Origin: Verrucomicrobiaceae bacterium | GTDB taxonomy: Bacteria; Verrucomicrobiota; Verrucomicrobiia; Verrucomicrobiales; Verrucomicrobiaceae | NCBI GenBank assembly: GCA_027487315.1 | Contig: JAIYDW010000207.1 | Coordinates: forward strand, 1-60,554 | Reading direction: 5' to 3' | DNA length: 60,554 bases | Shown here: positions 17,266-26,438 of the stretch, piece by piece | Layout of the letters: each line of letters begins with the position of its first letter | How positions within the stretch are numbered: the stretch's first letter is position 1 | Program-made: the position numbers and the translations under genes | The notes under the pieces: generated by a model | Told to the model about the DNA's origin: nothing | Database searches by the model: none | Seen by the model: only the letters and a program-made list of their open reading frames with translations

Positions 17266-18073
17266 ATCTGACCTCCACCAGATAAAGCCCATCAGCCGGT
17301 GCCGCGATATGGCTTTTCGGTTCCTCGCGCGGACGTTCCAACAAATCCCGAAACCACCCCAGATCTTCCTTGCCTCGGGCCACATGCATCAAGCTGCCAG
17401 TAAGCAGACGAACCATCTTGTAAAGAAACCCATCACCTTCGAATTCCAGTTCCATCACATCCGAGTCGATGCCGAAGATTTCAACACGCTGAATGGTTCG
17501 AGTCGTGCTCAGCGGGTCTTGTCGCCGTTCAGCTTCTTTCTCACCAGCACGATTGGCCGAGAGCCTGGCAAAATCGTGAGTCCCCACCAAGAGCGCCGCC
17601 GCGTTTCGCAGTGCCGCCTCATCGAGACACCCATAGACCTGCCACGCCCGGCCTACTTCAAAGGGACTCATGACCCGATGCCTCCAAATTCGGTAGCGAT
17701 AGATCTTACCCTGCGCATCAAACCGCGCATGAAAGGTCCGCTCTGGTTCGGTCACTTCTTGAACTCGAATGCTCGACGGCAGGCAGGCATTCAAAGCATT
17801 CGTCCAGGATTCCAACGAGAGTGAAGCCGTTTCGGGAACATCGGCATGAGCCACCTGTGCCAAGGCATGAACTCCCGCGTCGGTTCGTCCAGAGCCATAC
17901 GTTCGCACAGGAACCCCCACCACTTTCTCAAAAGCCACATGCAATGCGTCCTGAATCGTCTCTCCATGCGGCATCGATTGCCAACCGCGCCATGGCCTCC
18001 CATCATACGCCAGCGTCAGCCGCAGACGTTTAAAGCCCGGGGGCGCAGCAAAGCGTGATCGATCAGTGTCCAC
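17258..18073 (-). CDS. truA: tRNA pseudouridine synthase A, upstream copy (GTG start)
   Basis: Second complete TruA, about 271 residues. Motifs: LTLAYDGRPWRGWQS, GSGRTDAGVHALAQV (catalytic Asp), GKIYRYRIW, HDFARLSANR and GDGFLYKMVRLLTGSL. The frame is open far upstream into ruvX, but homology begins only around the ruvX stop and no ATG exists before LTLAYDG. The start must be one of two adjacent GTG codons (18076 or 18073), which overlap the ruvX end by about 9-12 bases. Translation is therefore probably coupled to ruvX. The two TruA copies are clearly paralogous but differ throughout, so this is an old duplication or an independent acquisition. Confidence 0.88.
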   Translation of the reverse strand: MDTDRSRFAAPPGFKRLRLTLAYDGRPWRGWQSMPHGETIQDALHVAFEKVVGVPVRTYGSGRTDAGVHALAQVAHADVPETASLSLESWTNALNACLPSSIRVQEVTEPERTFHARFDAQGKIYRYRIWRHRVMSPFEVGRAWQVYGCLDEAALRNAAALLVGTHDFARLSANRAGEKEAERRQDPLSTTRTIQRVEIFGIDSDVMELEFEGDGFLYKMVRLLTGSLMHVARGKEDLGWFRDLLERPREEPKSHIAAPADGLYLVEVRYA

Positions 18074-18569
18074 CACGGCGACGTCGTTCTCGGCTGGTGT
18101 CAGAAGGCCATCCCAAATCAATGCCTTCGTCAGGTAAAAGATAGCCCTCTGGCCCACGGCTGCTGTTAAGATACTCCTGAAGAATGACCATTGCGGCAAG
18201 TTGATCCACCACCTCCCGCCGAGCATGTCGATCCGTAATCCCAGCTCGCGATAGACTTGCTTCCGCCTCCACGGAAGAAAGTCGCTCGTCCACCATTTCG
18301 ATCGGAACTTCATGACGAAGTGCCTTGCCGAGCTGTTCGACAAATCGTTCCACTCGCGCCGCCGCTTCTCCATGCTGCCCATTCATATGCAATGGCAGTC
18401 CAACGATGATCTTTTCCACTCCCCGTGCCCTCACGATCTCGACAATCACTTCCAAAGGCTCAGCAGCAGCATCCAACGTCTTCAACGGACTCGCCACCAA
18501 TTCCATCTCATCACTAATGGCCAACCCGATGCGGGCTGTACCATGATCAATGCCAAGAATACGCGCCAT
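18063..18569 (-). CDS. ruvX: RuvX/YqgF putative Holliday junction resolvase or rRNA-processing nuclease
   Basis: RNase H-like fold nuclease, 168 residues. It begins ARILGIDHGTARIGLAISD (first metal Asp), then KIIVGLPLHMNG, then MVDERLSS (Glu) and the last acidic residue in DQLAAMVILQEYL. In Escherichia coli the family is essential and implicated in 16S rRNA 5-prime-end maturation; the resolvase activity is inferred. An Arg-rich tail ends GGH. It lies between manC (20 bases upstream) and the two truA genes. Confidence 0.9.
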   Translation of the reverse strand: MARILGIDHGTARIGLAISDEMELVASPLKTLDAAAEPLEVIVEIVRARGVEKIIVGLPLHMNGQHGEAAARVERFVEQLGKALRHEVPIEMVDERLSSVEAEASLSRAGITDRHARREVVDQLAAMVILQEYLNSSRGPEGYLLPDEGIDLGWPSDTSRERRRRGGH

Positions 18570-18589
18570 ACAAATTTACCAGGCAGATC

Positions 18590-19663
18590 TTAACGCAGTT
18601 TGGCAGGCAAAGAATCCACCAACTTCTTGATGCTCTCAGCATGACTCTTGCTGGCGATCAGAAGCGCGTCCTTGGTTGCCACCACAATCAAATCCTTCAC
18701 TCCTAGCAAAGCCACATGCTGGTTCGTTTGAGCAAAGACCAAGTTGTCTTGCGACTCTGCCTCGGACAGGGCGCAGTTGTGACAGTTGCCAGCTTCGTCT
18801 TTTTGCAAATAGCCACCCACGGAAGTCCAATTGCCTACATCATCCCAATCAAACGTCGCCTCAATGTTCAACACGTGAGACGCTTGCTCCATGAGGGCAT
18901 AGTCGATCGAGAGTTTTGGCAATCGTCCAAACTGATGCTGGATCGTCGCGCCAACATCCGTTGATGTCCTAAGCTCGGAAACAAAATCCGCCAGATCGGG
19001 GCAGTGACGACTGAACTCACTGAAAATCGCTGGGATCGTCCAGATGAACATGCCTGCATTCCAACTGAAGGTGCCTTGTGAAAGAAAAAACTCCGCCAAT
19101 TCCGGGTTTGGCTTTTCACGAAACCGCTCAACCTCAAACACTCGCACATGGTCCACGTCTGGAATCGCCGCCTTGCGACCCCTCTCCACATAACCATAAC
19201 TCGGACAAGGCCACGTCGGCTTGATGCCGATGGTCACCAGACTGTTACTGCGTTCCGCCGCTGTCATCGCATTGAACAGCACCTTCTGAAACTCGGTCGT
19301 ATCCTGGATCAAATGATCCGCCGGAAGCACCATCATCGTCGCATTCGGATCCCGTCGAACGATCAGCCCCACCGCCAAAGCGATGGCAGGTGCCGTGTCG
19401 CGTTTCTCAGGCTCCGCAACAATGTTCTCTGCGGGTAGTTCAGGGATCAAAGCCCGAACTGCCTTTTCCTGGACTTGATTGGTGAGAATGATGATGTTCT
19501 CCTTCGGCACCAACCCTTCCAGTCGATCAATCGTCAATTCGAGCAATGTTTTTTCGCCAAAGAGTTTGAGCAACTGCTTCGGCAACGAATCCCGGCTAAG
19601 AGGCCAAAAACGTTGGCCGCTGCCACCAGCGAGAATAAGGGCGTAACGATGAGAGGTAGACAT
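18590..19663 (-). CDS. manC: Mannose-1-phosphate guanylyltransferase
   Basis: Makes GDP-mannose from mannose-1-phosphate and GTP for polysaccharide or glycan synthesis. Nucleotidyltransferase motif LILAGGSGQRFWPLSRDSLPKQ near residue 10, VLPADHLI near 110, EKPNPELA and WNAGMFIW near 190-205, and FDWDDVGNW near 290. At 357 residues it is the short form without the C-terminal phosphomannose isomerase domain. It is the first gene of a probable manC-ruvX-truA-truA transcript. Confidence 0.9.
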   Translation of the reverse strand: MSTSHRYALILAGGSGQRFWPLSRDSLPKQLLKLFGEKTLLELTIDRLEGLVPKENIIILTNQVQEKAVRALIPELPAENIVAEPEKRDTAPAIALAVGLIVRRDPNATMMVLPADHLIQDTTEFQKVLFNAMTAAERSNSLVTIGIKPTWPCPSYGYVERGRKAAIPDVDHVRVFEVERFREKPNPELAEFFLSQGTFSWNAGMFIWTIPAIFSEFSRHCPDLADFVSELRTSTDVGATIQHQFGRLPKLSIDYALMEQASHVLNIEATFDWDDVGNWTSVGGYLQKDEAGNCHNCALSEAESQDNLVFAQTNQHVALLGVKDLIVVATKDALLIASKSHAESIKKLVDSLPAKLR

Positions 19664-19747
19664 GATTGAAGTGAGACGGCGACGCTAGATCGGGTTTCAG
19701 CGAATTTCCACTTTAGGCTTTCACAATCTGGCGCTATATTTGCATTC

Positions 19748-20068
19748 ATGACCGAATCTTCCGCTCCCAACCGCTATGAGGCCTATGCATCCGTCATCGC
19801 ACCCGCTGCCGCAGGCGTCGCTCTGGGCATGCTTTTTGGCCGGGATATGGAACGAAAGACCTCCAATGTGATTGCGTTGACCCTCCTATCTGCGGCTGCG
19901 GCTGTCGCAGCCCCCGTTTTGACGGACCTGATCCAGCGCGCAGCGAATCGCCCCAGCACCGCCCGCGGCAGCCGCCTCCGACTCCAAGGCATCCGCAACG
20001 GCGCCCTGCCAGATCCTGAAACCGAAGAGTTCTTCGTTCTGGACGATGATCTCCTAAAAGTCAGTTAA
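19748..20068 (+). CDS. Small membrane protein, unknown
   Basis: A 106-residue protein starting at ATG 19748, divergent from manC. Two hydrophobic helices rich in Ala (about 16-30 and 41-62) form a hairpin, followed by a basic stretch and an acidic end (PDPETEEFFVLDDDLL). I do not recognise the family. An alternating basic/acidic cytoplasmic tail is the only other feature. Confidence 0.55.
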   Translation: MTESSAPNRYEAYASVIAPAAAGVALGMLFGRDMERKTSNVIALTLLSAAAAVAAPVLTDLIQRAANRPSTARGSRLRLQGIRNGALPDPETEEFFVLDDDLLKVS

Positions 20069-20136
20069 GCCAGTGCTAATGGCAGCCAAATCCTGATCCC
20101 CTGCAATAGACTGGCACGGATCTCGTTTTCAGGACG

Positions 20137-20943
20137 ATGAAGTTTTGGACCCTCTGCTTTCTTTCCGCTACTGCCTGCACCCTTCCGCTTTACAGCGCTG
20201 ACATCACTCCTCCTGCTGGATTTGAGGCCATCTTCAATGGCAAGGACTTAACCGGCTGGGAGGGCAGCAAGGAATACTGGTCTGTCGAAGACGGTGCCCT
20301 CACAGGGGTCACCGACGGCTCACTCAAATACAACCGTTTCATCACATGGAAAGCGGGCAAAGTCCGGAATTTTGAACTCCGCGTGAAGGTGAAGGTGACG
20401 CCTGATGGAAACAGCGGCCTTCAATACCGGGGCCTGGAACGCCCCGATCTTGGTGAATGGGTCGTCACCGGATATCAATGCGATGTCGTCCCGAAAAACC
20501 CTGACTACAATGGCATGCTCTATGAAGAACGCGGCCGCCGAATTCTGGCTCATACAGGCGAAAAGGTCATCATTGATCCCGCTGGCCAGCCTTGGGTTGT
20601 CGGCAAGATGCCCACTCTAAGTTTTCCGGGCGATGAATGGCATGAGTATCGGGTTCGAGTCGAAGGCAATCACCATCAACACTGGATCGACGGCGTTCCC
20701 ACCGTGGATGTGGTCGATTTGGATGAGAAGGGCCGCGCTCTCGAGGGCGTCATCGCTGTGCAAGTTCATGTCGGGCCTGCGATGAAAATCCAATATCGTG
20801 ACTTCTTTTTGCAGCATTTGCCGCCTGACCTTCCACTACTCACCTCATCAGATCGTCCCATCCCTACCGATGCTGTCAAGGTAGTCCCCCAAGGCGGAGG
20901 TGCGGGGAAGGGCAAAGCCTCAAACAAGAAGCCCGCTAAATAG
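20137..20943 (+). CDS. Secreted DUF1080 (3-keto-disaccharide hydrolase-like) protein
   Basis: Signal peptide (1-22), then a DUF1080 concanavalin-like jelly roll: GFEAIFNGKDLTGWEG, WSVEDGALTG, FELRVKVKVTPDGNSGLQYRG and a C-terminal sheet with HEYRVRVEG. Members bind or hydrolyse 3-keto-glucosides or other carbohydrates; many are only annotated as domains. An AGGA precedes the ATG. The last 20 residues are Gly/Lys/Ala-rich (GKGKASNKKPAK), a low-complexity tail echoed in the sulfatase 75 bases downstream, so the two are likely co-expressed and exported. Confidence 0.82.
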   Translation: MKFWTLCFLSATACTLPLYSADITPPAGFEAIFNGKDLTGWEGSKEYWSVEDGALTGVTDGSLKYNRFITWKAGKVRNFELRVKVKVTPDGNSGLQYRGLERPDLGEWVVTGYQCDVVPKNPDYNGMLYEERGRRILAHTGEKVIIDPAGQPWVVGKMPTLSFPGDEWHEYRVRVEGNHHQHWIDGVPTVDVVDLDEKGRALEGVIAVQVHVGPAMKIQYRDFFLQHLPPDLPLLTSSDRPIPTDAVKVVPQGGGAGKGKASNKKPAK

Positions 20944-21018
20944 GCAACTTCTCCTGTTCCCTGACATCGAGTCTGTTTTTGTGCAATGACACGCATGCCG
21001 TCCACGTTTCCCACTGCC

Positions 21019-22599
21019 ATGTTTCGCCGCTTCCTCCTCTCTTCGCTGTTGTCACTCGCTGGCTTTTCGCAAGCAGCCAGCCAGCCCAACATCCTTTTCA
21101 TCTTCTGTGATGACCTCACAACACAAGCCATCAGCACCTACGGCGACAAGCGCAAACTCCTTCAAACCCCTGGAATGGATCGCCTGGCCAAAGAAGGCAT
21201 TCGCTTTGACCGTTGCCTGGTCACCAACTCCATCTGTGGACCCATGCGCGCCGTCATTCAAACCGGCAAGTACTCCCACCTCAACGGCTTCTACAACAAC
21301 AGCAATAGCACATTTGACAGCACCCAACAGACCTTCCCTAAGCTTTTGCAAAAAGGCGGGTACACCAATGCAGTCATCGGTAAGTGGCACCTCATGACCG
21401 ACCCTGTTGGGTATGATTACTGGCACGTTCTGCCAGGCCAGGGTGCCTACTACAATCCCCCGATGATTGACAACGGCAAACCCGTCAAACACTCAGGCTA
21501 CACCACCGACATCATCACCGATCTCAGCTTGGAGTGGCTCAAAAACCGCGACAAAACCAAACCCTTCATGCTCATGATGCAGCATAAGGCCCCTCACCGT
21601 GAATGGGAACCGCCCATCCGACACCTGGGCCACGACAACGACCGGGTCTACGAAGAGCCCGAAACGCTCTTCGACACCTTTGAAGGCCGCACCAAAGCCG
21701 TGAGCGACCATGACATGGGCATCGAACGCACCATGACAGAAGGCGATCTCAAACTCAAGCCGCCGGGTGGGCTCACAGAAGATCAACTCAAGTATTGGAA
21801 CGAATACTATGAGCCCCGGAACGCCAAGTATCATGCCGCCAACCTCACCGGTAAAGAACTCGTCAAATGGCGATATCAGCGCTACATGCACGATTACACC
21901 GCATGTGTGAAAGCGGTCGACGATAGTGTCCAACGCACCCTTGATTACCTCGACAAGGAAGGCCTGGCTGAGAACACCATCGTCATTCTCAGCAGTGACC
22001 AAGGCTTCTATTTGGGAGAACACGGTTGGTTCGACAAACGCTGGATCTTTGAAGAGTCCCTGCGCACACCATTCCTAGTTCGTTGGCCAGGCGTCAGCAA
22101 GGCCGGAACTTCTAACGGAAAAATTGTTTCCCTGCTGGACCTTGCCCAAACGTTCCTGGACATCGGCGGTCAGCCTCAACCTGCAGACATGCAAGGCCGT
22201 TCCCTCGTGCCGCTTTTCAAAGGCGAAGAACCCGCCGACTGGCGCAAATCCTTTTACTATCACTACTACGAGTTCCCCGCCCCCCACCGCGTTCGTCCGC
22301 ACTATGGAGTCATCACGGATCGCTACAAACTCGTCCACTACTACAAACCCGACGTCGATGACTGGGACCTTCTGGATCGTGAAAAAGACCCTCTTGAAAC
22401 GAAGAACTTCTACAACGATCCCGCCTATGCCGAAACCGTGAAAGAGCTCAAAGTCGAACTCGCCCGCCTGCAAACTGAAGTCAAAGAAACCTTGCCCCCA
22501 CCTCGCAAGGCTCACGGCAACAAGGCCTTTGATGGTGAACCCGAAGCTTCCGCCCCAACGAAAAAGGGCAAGGGTAAAGCCAAGGCCAAAGCAAACTGA
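21019..22599 (+). CDS. Sulfatase, formylglycine (S1) type
   Basis: Exported arylsulfatase-family enzyme, 526 residues from ATG 21019, which opens directly onto a signal peptide (FRRFLLSSLLSLAGFSQA). Motifs: metal ligands IFCDDLTT, the maturation motif CGPMR (C-x-P-x-R; Cys becomes formylglycine) followed by QTGKY, GKWHL, and SSDQGFYLGEHGWFDKRW near the C-terminal half. Formylglycine formation needs a separate maturase not found in this window. The sequence resembles N-acetylglucosamine-6-sulfatase or iduronate-type S1 subfamilies, but the substrate is not assignable. The C-terminal tail is Lys-rich (KKGKGKAKAKAN), as in the DUF1080 neighbour. Confidence 0.88.
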   Translation: MFRRFLLSSLLSLAGFSQAASQPNILFIFCDDLTTQAISTYGDKRKLLQTPGMDRLAKEGIRFDRCLVTNSICGPMRAVIQTGKYSHLNGFYNNSNSTFDSTQQTFPKLLQKGGYTNAVIGKWHLMTDPVGYDYWHVLPGQGAYYNPPMIDNGKPVKHSGYTTDIITDLSLEWLKNRDKTKPFMLMMQHKAPHREWEPPIRHLGHDNDRVYEEPETLFDTFEGRTKAVSDHDMGIERTMTEGDLKLKPPGGLTEDQLKYWNEYYEPRNAKYHAANLTGKELVKWRYQRYMHDYTACVKAVDDSVQRTLDYLDKEGLAENTIVILSSDQGFYLGEHGWFDKRWIFEESLRTPFLVRWPGVSKAGTSNGKIVSLLDLAQTFLDIGGQPQPADMQGRSLVPLFKGEEPADWRKSFYYHYYEFPAPHRVRPHYGVITDRYKLVHYYKPDVDDWDLLDREKDPLETKNFYNDPAYAETVKELKVELARLQTEVKETLPPPRKAHGNKAFDGEPEASAPTKKGKGKAKAKAN

Positions 22600-22647
22600 C
22601 CCTTTCAATCAATCCCTGAACGTCACGCGACAGGACGAAACCACCGA

Positions 22648-25182
22648 TCACCCAAACAAAGACAACTGGTCTGCATGGGCGACCTTCGGAGCCTTCGTCC
22701 TGCGCGGCCTCACTGGAACACTCGAGGGCGATGGAACATTTCCCACGCTATCGGCAGGTGGGTGTCCCGCTTCAAGTTGCGTCAAAACTTCACGGGCTCT
22801 GCTGATGACAGACTCAGGCAGTCCCGCCAACCTCGCCACCTGAATCCCGTAACTCTTCTCCGCGCTACCTGGAATAATCTTCCTCAGAAAAATGATCTGC
22901 TGATTCCACTCCTTCACTGCCACATTGTAGTTTTGCACCCCTTTGCGACTTTTTGATAGCGCTGTGAGCTCATGATAGTGCGTCGCAAACAGCGCCCGCG
23001 CGCCGATGTGATCGTGCAAATACTCCGCCACGCTCCAAGCAATACTCAAACCATCAAAGGTCGATGTTCCTCGCCCAATCTCATCCAAAATCACCAGGCT
23101 GCGCTCCGTCGCGTTATTCAGAATGACAGACGTCTCATTCATCTCCACCATGAAGGTACTCTGCCCCCTCGCAATGTCATCACTGGCTCCGATGCGGGTA
23201 AAGATGCGATCCACCAGCCCAATCTCGGCGCTCGCTACCGGTAAGTAGCTGCCGATCTGTGCCATCAATGTCAAAAGCGCCACCTGTCGCAAATACGTGC
23301 TCTTGCCCGCCATGTTCGGTCCTGTAATCAGCAGGAGCCGGTTCTCCTTTGGCTCCAGCGTCACATCGTTCGGCACAAATCGATCTCCTCCCGTAAGATT
23401 CTGATCAAGCACGGGATGCCGCCCGTCCCGAATGAACAGATTCCCCGTCTCATTCAACAAGGGACGGTTGTAACTGAATAAATGCGCAGTCTCCGCCAGT
23501 GAGACCAATGCATCCAGGGTGGCAATTGCTTCGGCCGTCTCTTGAATCGCCATCAAATGCTCCAGCACCCTTCCCCGCAGCGCCAGAAATTCCTCATACT
23601 CCACCGCCTTCGAACGCTCCTCTGCCCCCAAAATCTTATCCTCCATCCGCTTCAGCTCATCCGTGATGTATCGCTCGCCATTCGCAGTGGTTTGCTTGCG
23701 ATGATAATCCGTCGGAACAGCGCCGGTATTCGCTTTGGTAATCTCAATGAAGTACCCAAAAACCGCGTTGTACTTGATCTTCAAGCTCTTGATTCCGGTG
23801 CGCTCAATTTCTCGCGTTTGCAAATCCGCAATCCACTGCCGCCCCAGGGTGGATGCCGCACGCAATTCATCCAGATGCTCATTCCAACCCTGACGGAACA
23901 ACCCTCCCTCCTTGATGTGCATCGGCGGCTCAGGCACGATCAAATCATTGATCTGGCCTGCAATCACACTCAAATCGTGAAGCCGCCCCAGCAACTGGGC
24001 AGGCAGGGAGGTTGGATCCTGCGGACGTGGGTGGGCTCGCTCAATGAGCGTCTGCAAAAGGGTTCGGAGCGCTGGCACCACTTCAAGCGACTGTGCCAGC
24101 ATTAACAAATCCCGGGCATTGCCGCTGCCCTGGCTGAGCCGCCCACTGGTGCGCTCCAAATCCCGCACCTCCTTCAACAAAGTGCGCACCTGAGACTGCA
24201 ACATCGACTCCTCTAGAAAACTAGCGATCACATCCTGCCTCTCCACAAGCGCATCAAGATCTCGCAGCGGATGCAAAACCCAGTGTCTCAGACGACGAGC
24301 ACCCATTGGCGTGCAGGTTCGGTCCAGCGCTCGCAGCAGCGAATGCTGTGGCCCGGACCGTGTGTCCACCAATTCCAGGTGGCTTTGACTCGCCGCATCA
24401 ATCAGCACACAGTCGCTCGTTTGCGCCACACGCAAGCGCCGGATATGATCAACACTCCGGCGCAATTGATACTGCACATATTGCAGCACCGCACCAGCCG
24501 CGCACAACGCAGCACTCATGCCTGTGCAACCAAACCCATCCAACGACTGCACCGCAAAATGCGTCGTCAGACTATGCGTGGCCTGATCGAGCAAGAAATA
24601 ATAACTCTCGCAAGCCAGGGCCGAAGGCGGGCGACCCAGCACCTCAAGCAAACCCGGTTGCTCATCACTGTGCAGCAACTCGGATGGCCGAAGCCGCTCC
24701 AGTTCATCCGCCAAATCCTCCCCACTCCCGAATTCCGCCACCTCAAATTCCCCCGTTGTGTGATCCACGTAGGCCAGGCCAAATTTCTTCCCTTCTTGAA
24801 ACACGGCCGCCAAATAATTCGACCGATCCGCATCCAGCAAATTCAGATCATCCACTGTGCCCGCCGTGATAATCTGTGCGATTTCCCGCTCCACCAATTT
24901 TCCAGGCTGCGGGGCCGTCGTCTGCTCAGCAATCGCCACCCGTTTGCCAGCCTTGATTAACCGCGCAATGTATCCCTGAGCGGCGTGATAGGGTACTCCA
25001 CACATCGGAATCCCATTGCGCTTCGTCAGCGCGACATTCAGAATCGGCGACGCCGTTTTGGCATCCTCAAAAAACAACTCGTAGAAATCTCCCAACCGAA
25101 AAAACAGCAGCACATCCTCCGGCAGCTCCCGCCGCATCGCGAGGTACTGCTTCATCATCGGAGTGCTGGTGGCGTCGGCCAT
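22648..25182 (-). CDS. mutS: DNA mismatch repair protein MutS
   Basis: Full-length MutS, 844 residues. The N-terminal mismatch-recognition motif is GDFYELF (Phe-x-Glu wedge) after MMKQYLAMR, then connector, lever and clamp domains. The ATPase has Walker A GPNMAGKSTYLRQ, Walker B/signature VILDEIGRGTSTFDGLS, and FATHYHEL. The C-terminus ends ADQLSLFG, similar to the usual beta-clamp-binding or tail motif. It converges on the sulfatase gene with about 50 bases between. Confidence 0.97.
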   Translation of the reverse strand: MADATSTPMMKQYLAMRRELPEDVLLFFRLGDFYELFFEDAKTASPILNVALTKRNGIPMCGVPYHAAQGYIARLIKAGKRVAIAEQTTAPQPGKLVEREIAQIITAGTVDDLNLLDADRSNYLAAVFQEGKKFGLAYVDHTTGEFEVAEFGSGEDLADELERLRPSELLHSDEQPGLLEVLGRPPSALACESYYFLLDQATHSLTTHFAVQSLDGFGCTGMSAALCAAGAVLQYVQYQLRRSVDHIRRLRVAQTSDCVLIDAASQSHLELVDTRSGPQHSLLRALDRTCTPMGARRLRHWVLHPLRDLDALVERQDVIASFLEESMLQSQVRTLLKEVRDLERTSGRLSQGSGNARDLLMLAQSLEVVPALRTLLQTLIERAHPRPQDPTSLPAQLLGRLHDLSVIAGQINDLIVPEPPMHIKEGGLFRQGWNEHLDELRAASTLGRQWIADLQTREIERTGIKSLKIKYNAVFGYFIEITKANTGAVPTDYHRKQTTANGERYITDELKRMEDKILGAEERSKAVEYEEFLALRGRVLEHLMAIQETAEAIATLDALVSLAETAHLFSYNRPLLNETGNLFIRDGRHPVLDQNLTGGDRFVPNDVTLEPKENRLLLITGPNMAGKSTYLRQVALLTLMAQIGSYLPVASAEIGLVDRIFTRIGASDDIARGQSTFMVEMNETSVILNNATERSLVILDEIGRGTSTFDGLSIAWSVAEYLHDHIGARALFATHYHELTALSKSRKGVQNYNVAVKEWNQQIIFLRKIIPGSAEKSYGIQVARLAGLPESVISRAREVLTQLEAGHPPADSVGNVPSPSSVPVRPRRTKAPKVAHADQLSLFG

Positions 25183-25528
25183 GAGCCGTCACAGTCGAAA
25201 GCCCCGCCCCGCCGTCAACCGCCAAACTTCGCCGGAACAGCCAACTTCAATTCGGCACCGCGCCCGATACTTGAGCAAAATCAATTCAAAGCACCCATAA
25301 GAGCCAACGTGTCTCTTTATCCGCGCCAAGGAAACTAATCATTTGCGCCATTTTGGCTTTCCCAGATCCGGACAACCAACTCGCCATGTTCGCTAACTGG
25401 TTCATTTGCAATGACTTATGTCAGTCTATTCAGCCCTGGCACATTCCATGCAACACAATGGATTGAGAATGGAAACCCACTTTGGGCTTCTCCAAACTGA
25501 ACCTAAAACAATCAAACCCAAAAACACC
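25183..25528. other. Gene-free 346-bp region upstream of the heat-shock genes
   Basis: No coding frame is convincing here. The right half is AT-richer than the flanks and contains the candidate sigma-54 promoter listed separately. I see no CIRCE-type repeat with the spacing expected for HrcA control. Confidence 0.5.
25436..25452 (+). promoter_or_regulatory. Candidate sigma-54 (RpoN) promoter
   Basis: CTGGCAC-ATTCCA-TGCA matches the RpoN consensus at the invariant GG (-24) and GC (-12), with the correct 12-base separation and a full YTGGCAC left half. The downstream transcription start would fall near 25464, about 65 bases before the first hsp20 ATG. The match is good, but a single site can arise by chance, and the needed activator is not in the window. 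Confidence 0.45.
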
Positions 25529-25975
25529 ATGAGACTGACCCATTGCCAACCCGTTGCTACTGCAAACATCACCCGCCACCCCCTTCAAGGTCTGTTCCGG
25601 CATCCTCTCGCCGGACTCCCCGCCTTTGAACAACTCTTCGATTTGGCCAGTTTCCCGGCCTTCAACTCGCAGACTTCCGCCACCCTGGCGGTCGATGTCT
25701 ACGAAGACGAGGGCAACTACTATGCCCGCTTCGAAGTGCCCGGCGTTAAAAAAGAAGACACCAAAGTCGAACTCGAAGCCCGCAGACTTGCGGTTTCCGT
25801 GAGTCGGAAAACCGTGACCTCTGAGAGCGAATCCAGCTTTGAACTGTCTCGCACTCTCACCGTTCCCGATGGCATCCACGTGGAGGCCATCTCGGCAAAA
25901 CTCGAAGATGGGCTGCTCACTGTGACCCTCCCGAAAGCTGAAACACGCAAACCTCGAGTCATCGAACTGAACTAA
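25529..25975 (+). CDS. Small heat-shock protein (Hsp20/alpha-crystallin)
   Basis: ATP-independent holdase chaperone of about 148 residues. The start is ATG 25529; a longer in-frame extension lacks homology and runs through the promoter region. An N-terminal flexible arm (1-50) is followed by the alpha-crystallin domain (about 50-145): VDVYEDEGNYYARFEVPGVKKED, then the conserved LEDGLLTVTLPK motif. The tail IELN lacks a clear I-x-I. It pairs with a second hsp20 gene 32 bases downstream. Confidence 0.9.
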   Translation: MRLTHCQPVATANITRHPLQGLFRHPLAGLPAFEQLFDLASFPAFNSQTSATLAVDVYEDEGNYYARFEVPGVKKEDTKVELEARRLAVSVSRKTVTSESESSFELSRTLTVPDGIHVEAISAKLEDGLLTVTLPKAETRKPRVIELN

Positions 25976-26007
25976 CCCCAATCGAAATTCCAACCCATTC
26001 AAAAGCC

Positions 26008-26391
26008 ATGAACAATACCTGCACCAATCCCCAAACCACCATTGCCGCCCCCGCTGTCGAATCCCGACCTGCACGCCGTCCGCGTTACCAGATCGAAAAC
26101 AGCCCGGAGGCCCACACCGTGAAAATCGAGCTGCCCGGAGTCGTGAAAGCGGCTGTCCAACTCAACTTGGACGACGGCATCCTTCACCTCAGCGCCCAAC
26201 GCGCCAACACCGTACCCGAAACATGGAAACCACTTCACCGCGAGCTTTCGGACATCGGTTATGAGTTGCGCTTGAAACTCAATGACCGCGTTGATGAGGC
26301 TGGCCTAACCGCCAATCTGGCAGACGGCATACTCACTGTGGTATTGCCAGTCAAAGAGGCCGCGAAGCCCCGTTCCATCACGGTTCAATAA
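26008..26391 (+). CDS. Second small heat-shock protein (Hsp20)
   Basis: A 127-residue alpha-crystallin-domain protein, second gene of the pair. PRYQIENSPEAHTVKIELPGV opens the domain and LADGILTVVLPV is the conserved C-terminal strand, followed by the tail RSITVQ, which carries an I-x-V motif. The N-terminal arm is Ala/Pro/Arg-rich and differs from the first copy. Bacterial sHSP pairs often form hetero-oligomers. A strong terminator follows within 20 bases. Confidence 0.87.
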   Translation: MNNTCTNPQTTIAAPAVESRPARRPRYQIENSPEAHTVKIELPGVVKAAVQLNLDDGILHLSAQRANTVPETWKPLHRELSDIGYELRLKLNDRVDEAGLTANLADGILTVVLPVKEAAKPRSITVQ

Positions 26392-26405
26392 GCCGACCCA
26401 CAGCG

Positions 26406-26438
26406 AGCGGTCTCCGATCTCTTCGGAGACCGCTTTTT
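26406..26438 (+). terminator. Intrinsic terminator after the hsp20 pair
   Basis: Perfect 12-bp stem (AGCGGTCTCCGA with TCGGAGACCGCT), five-base loop, and a T5 run beginning at the stem end (26434-26438). It starts about 15 bases past the second hsp20 stop. Confidence 0.93.
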
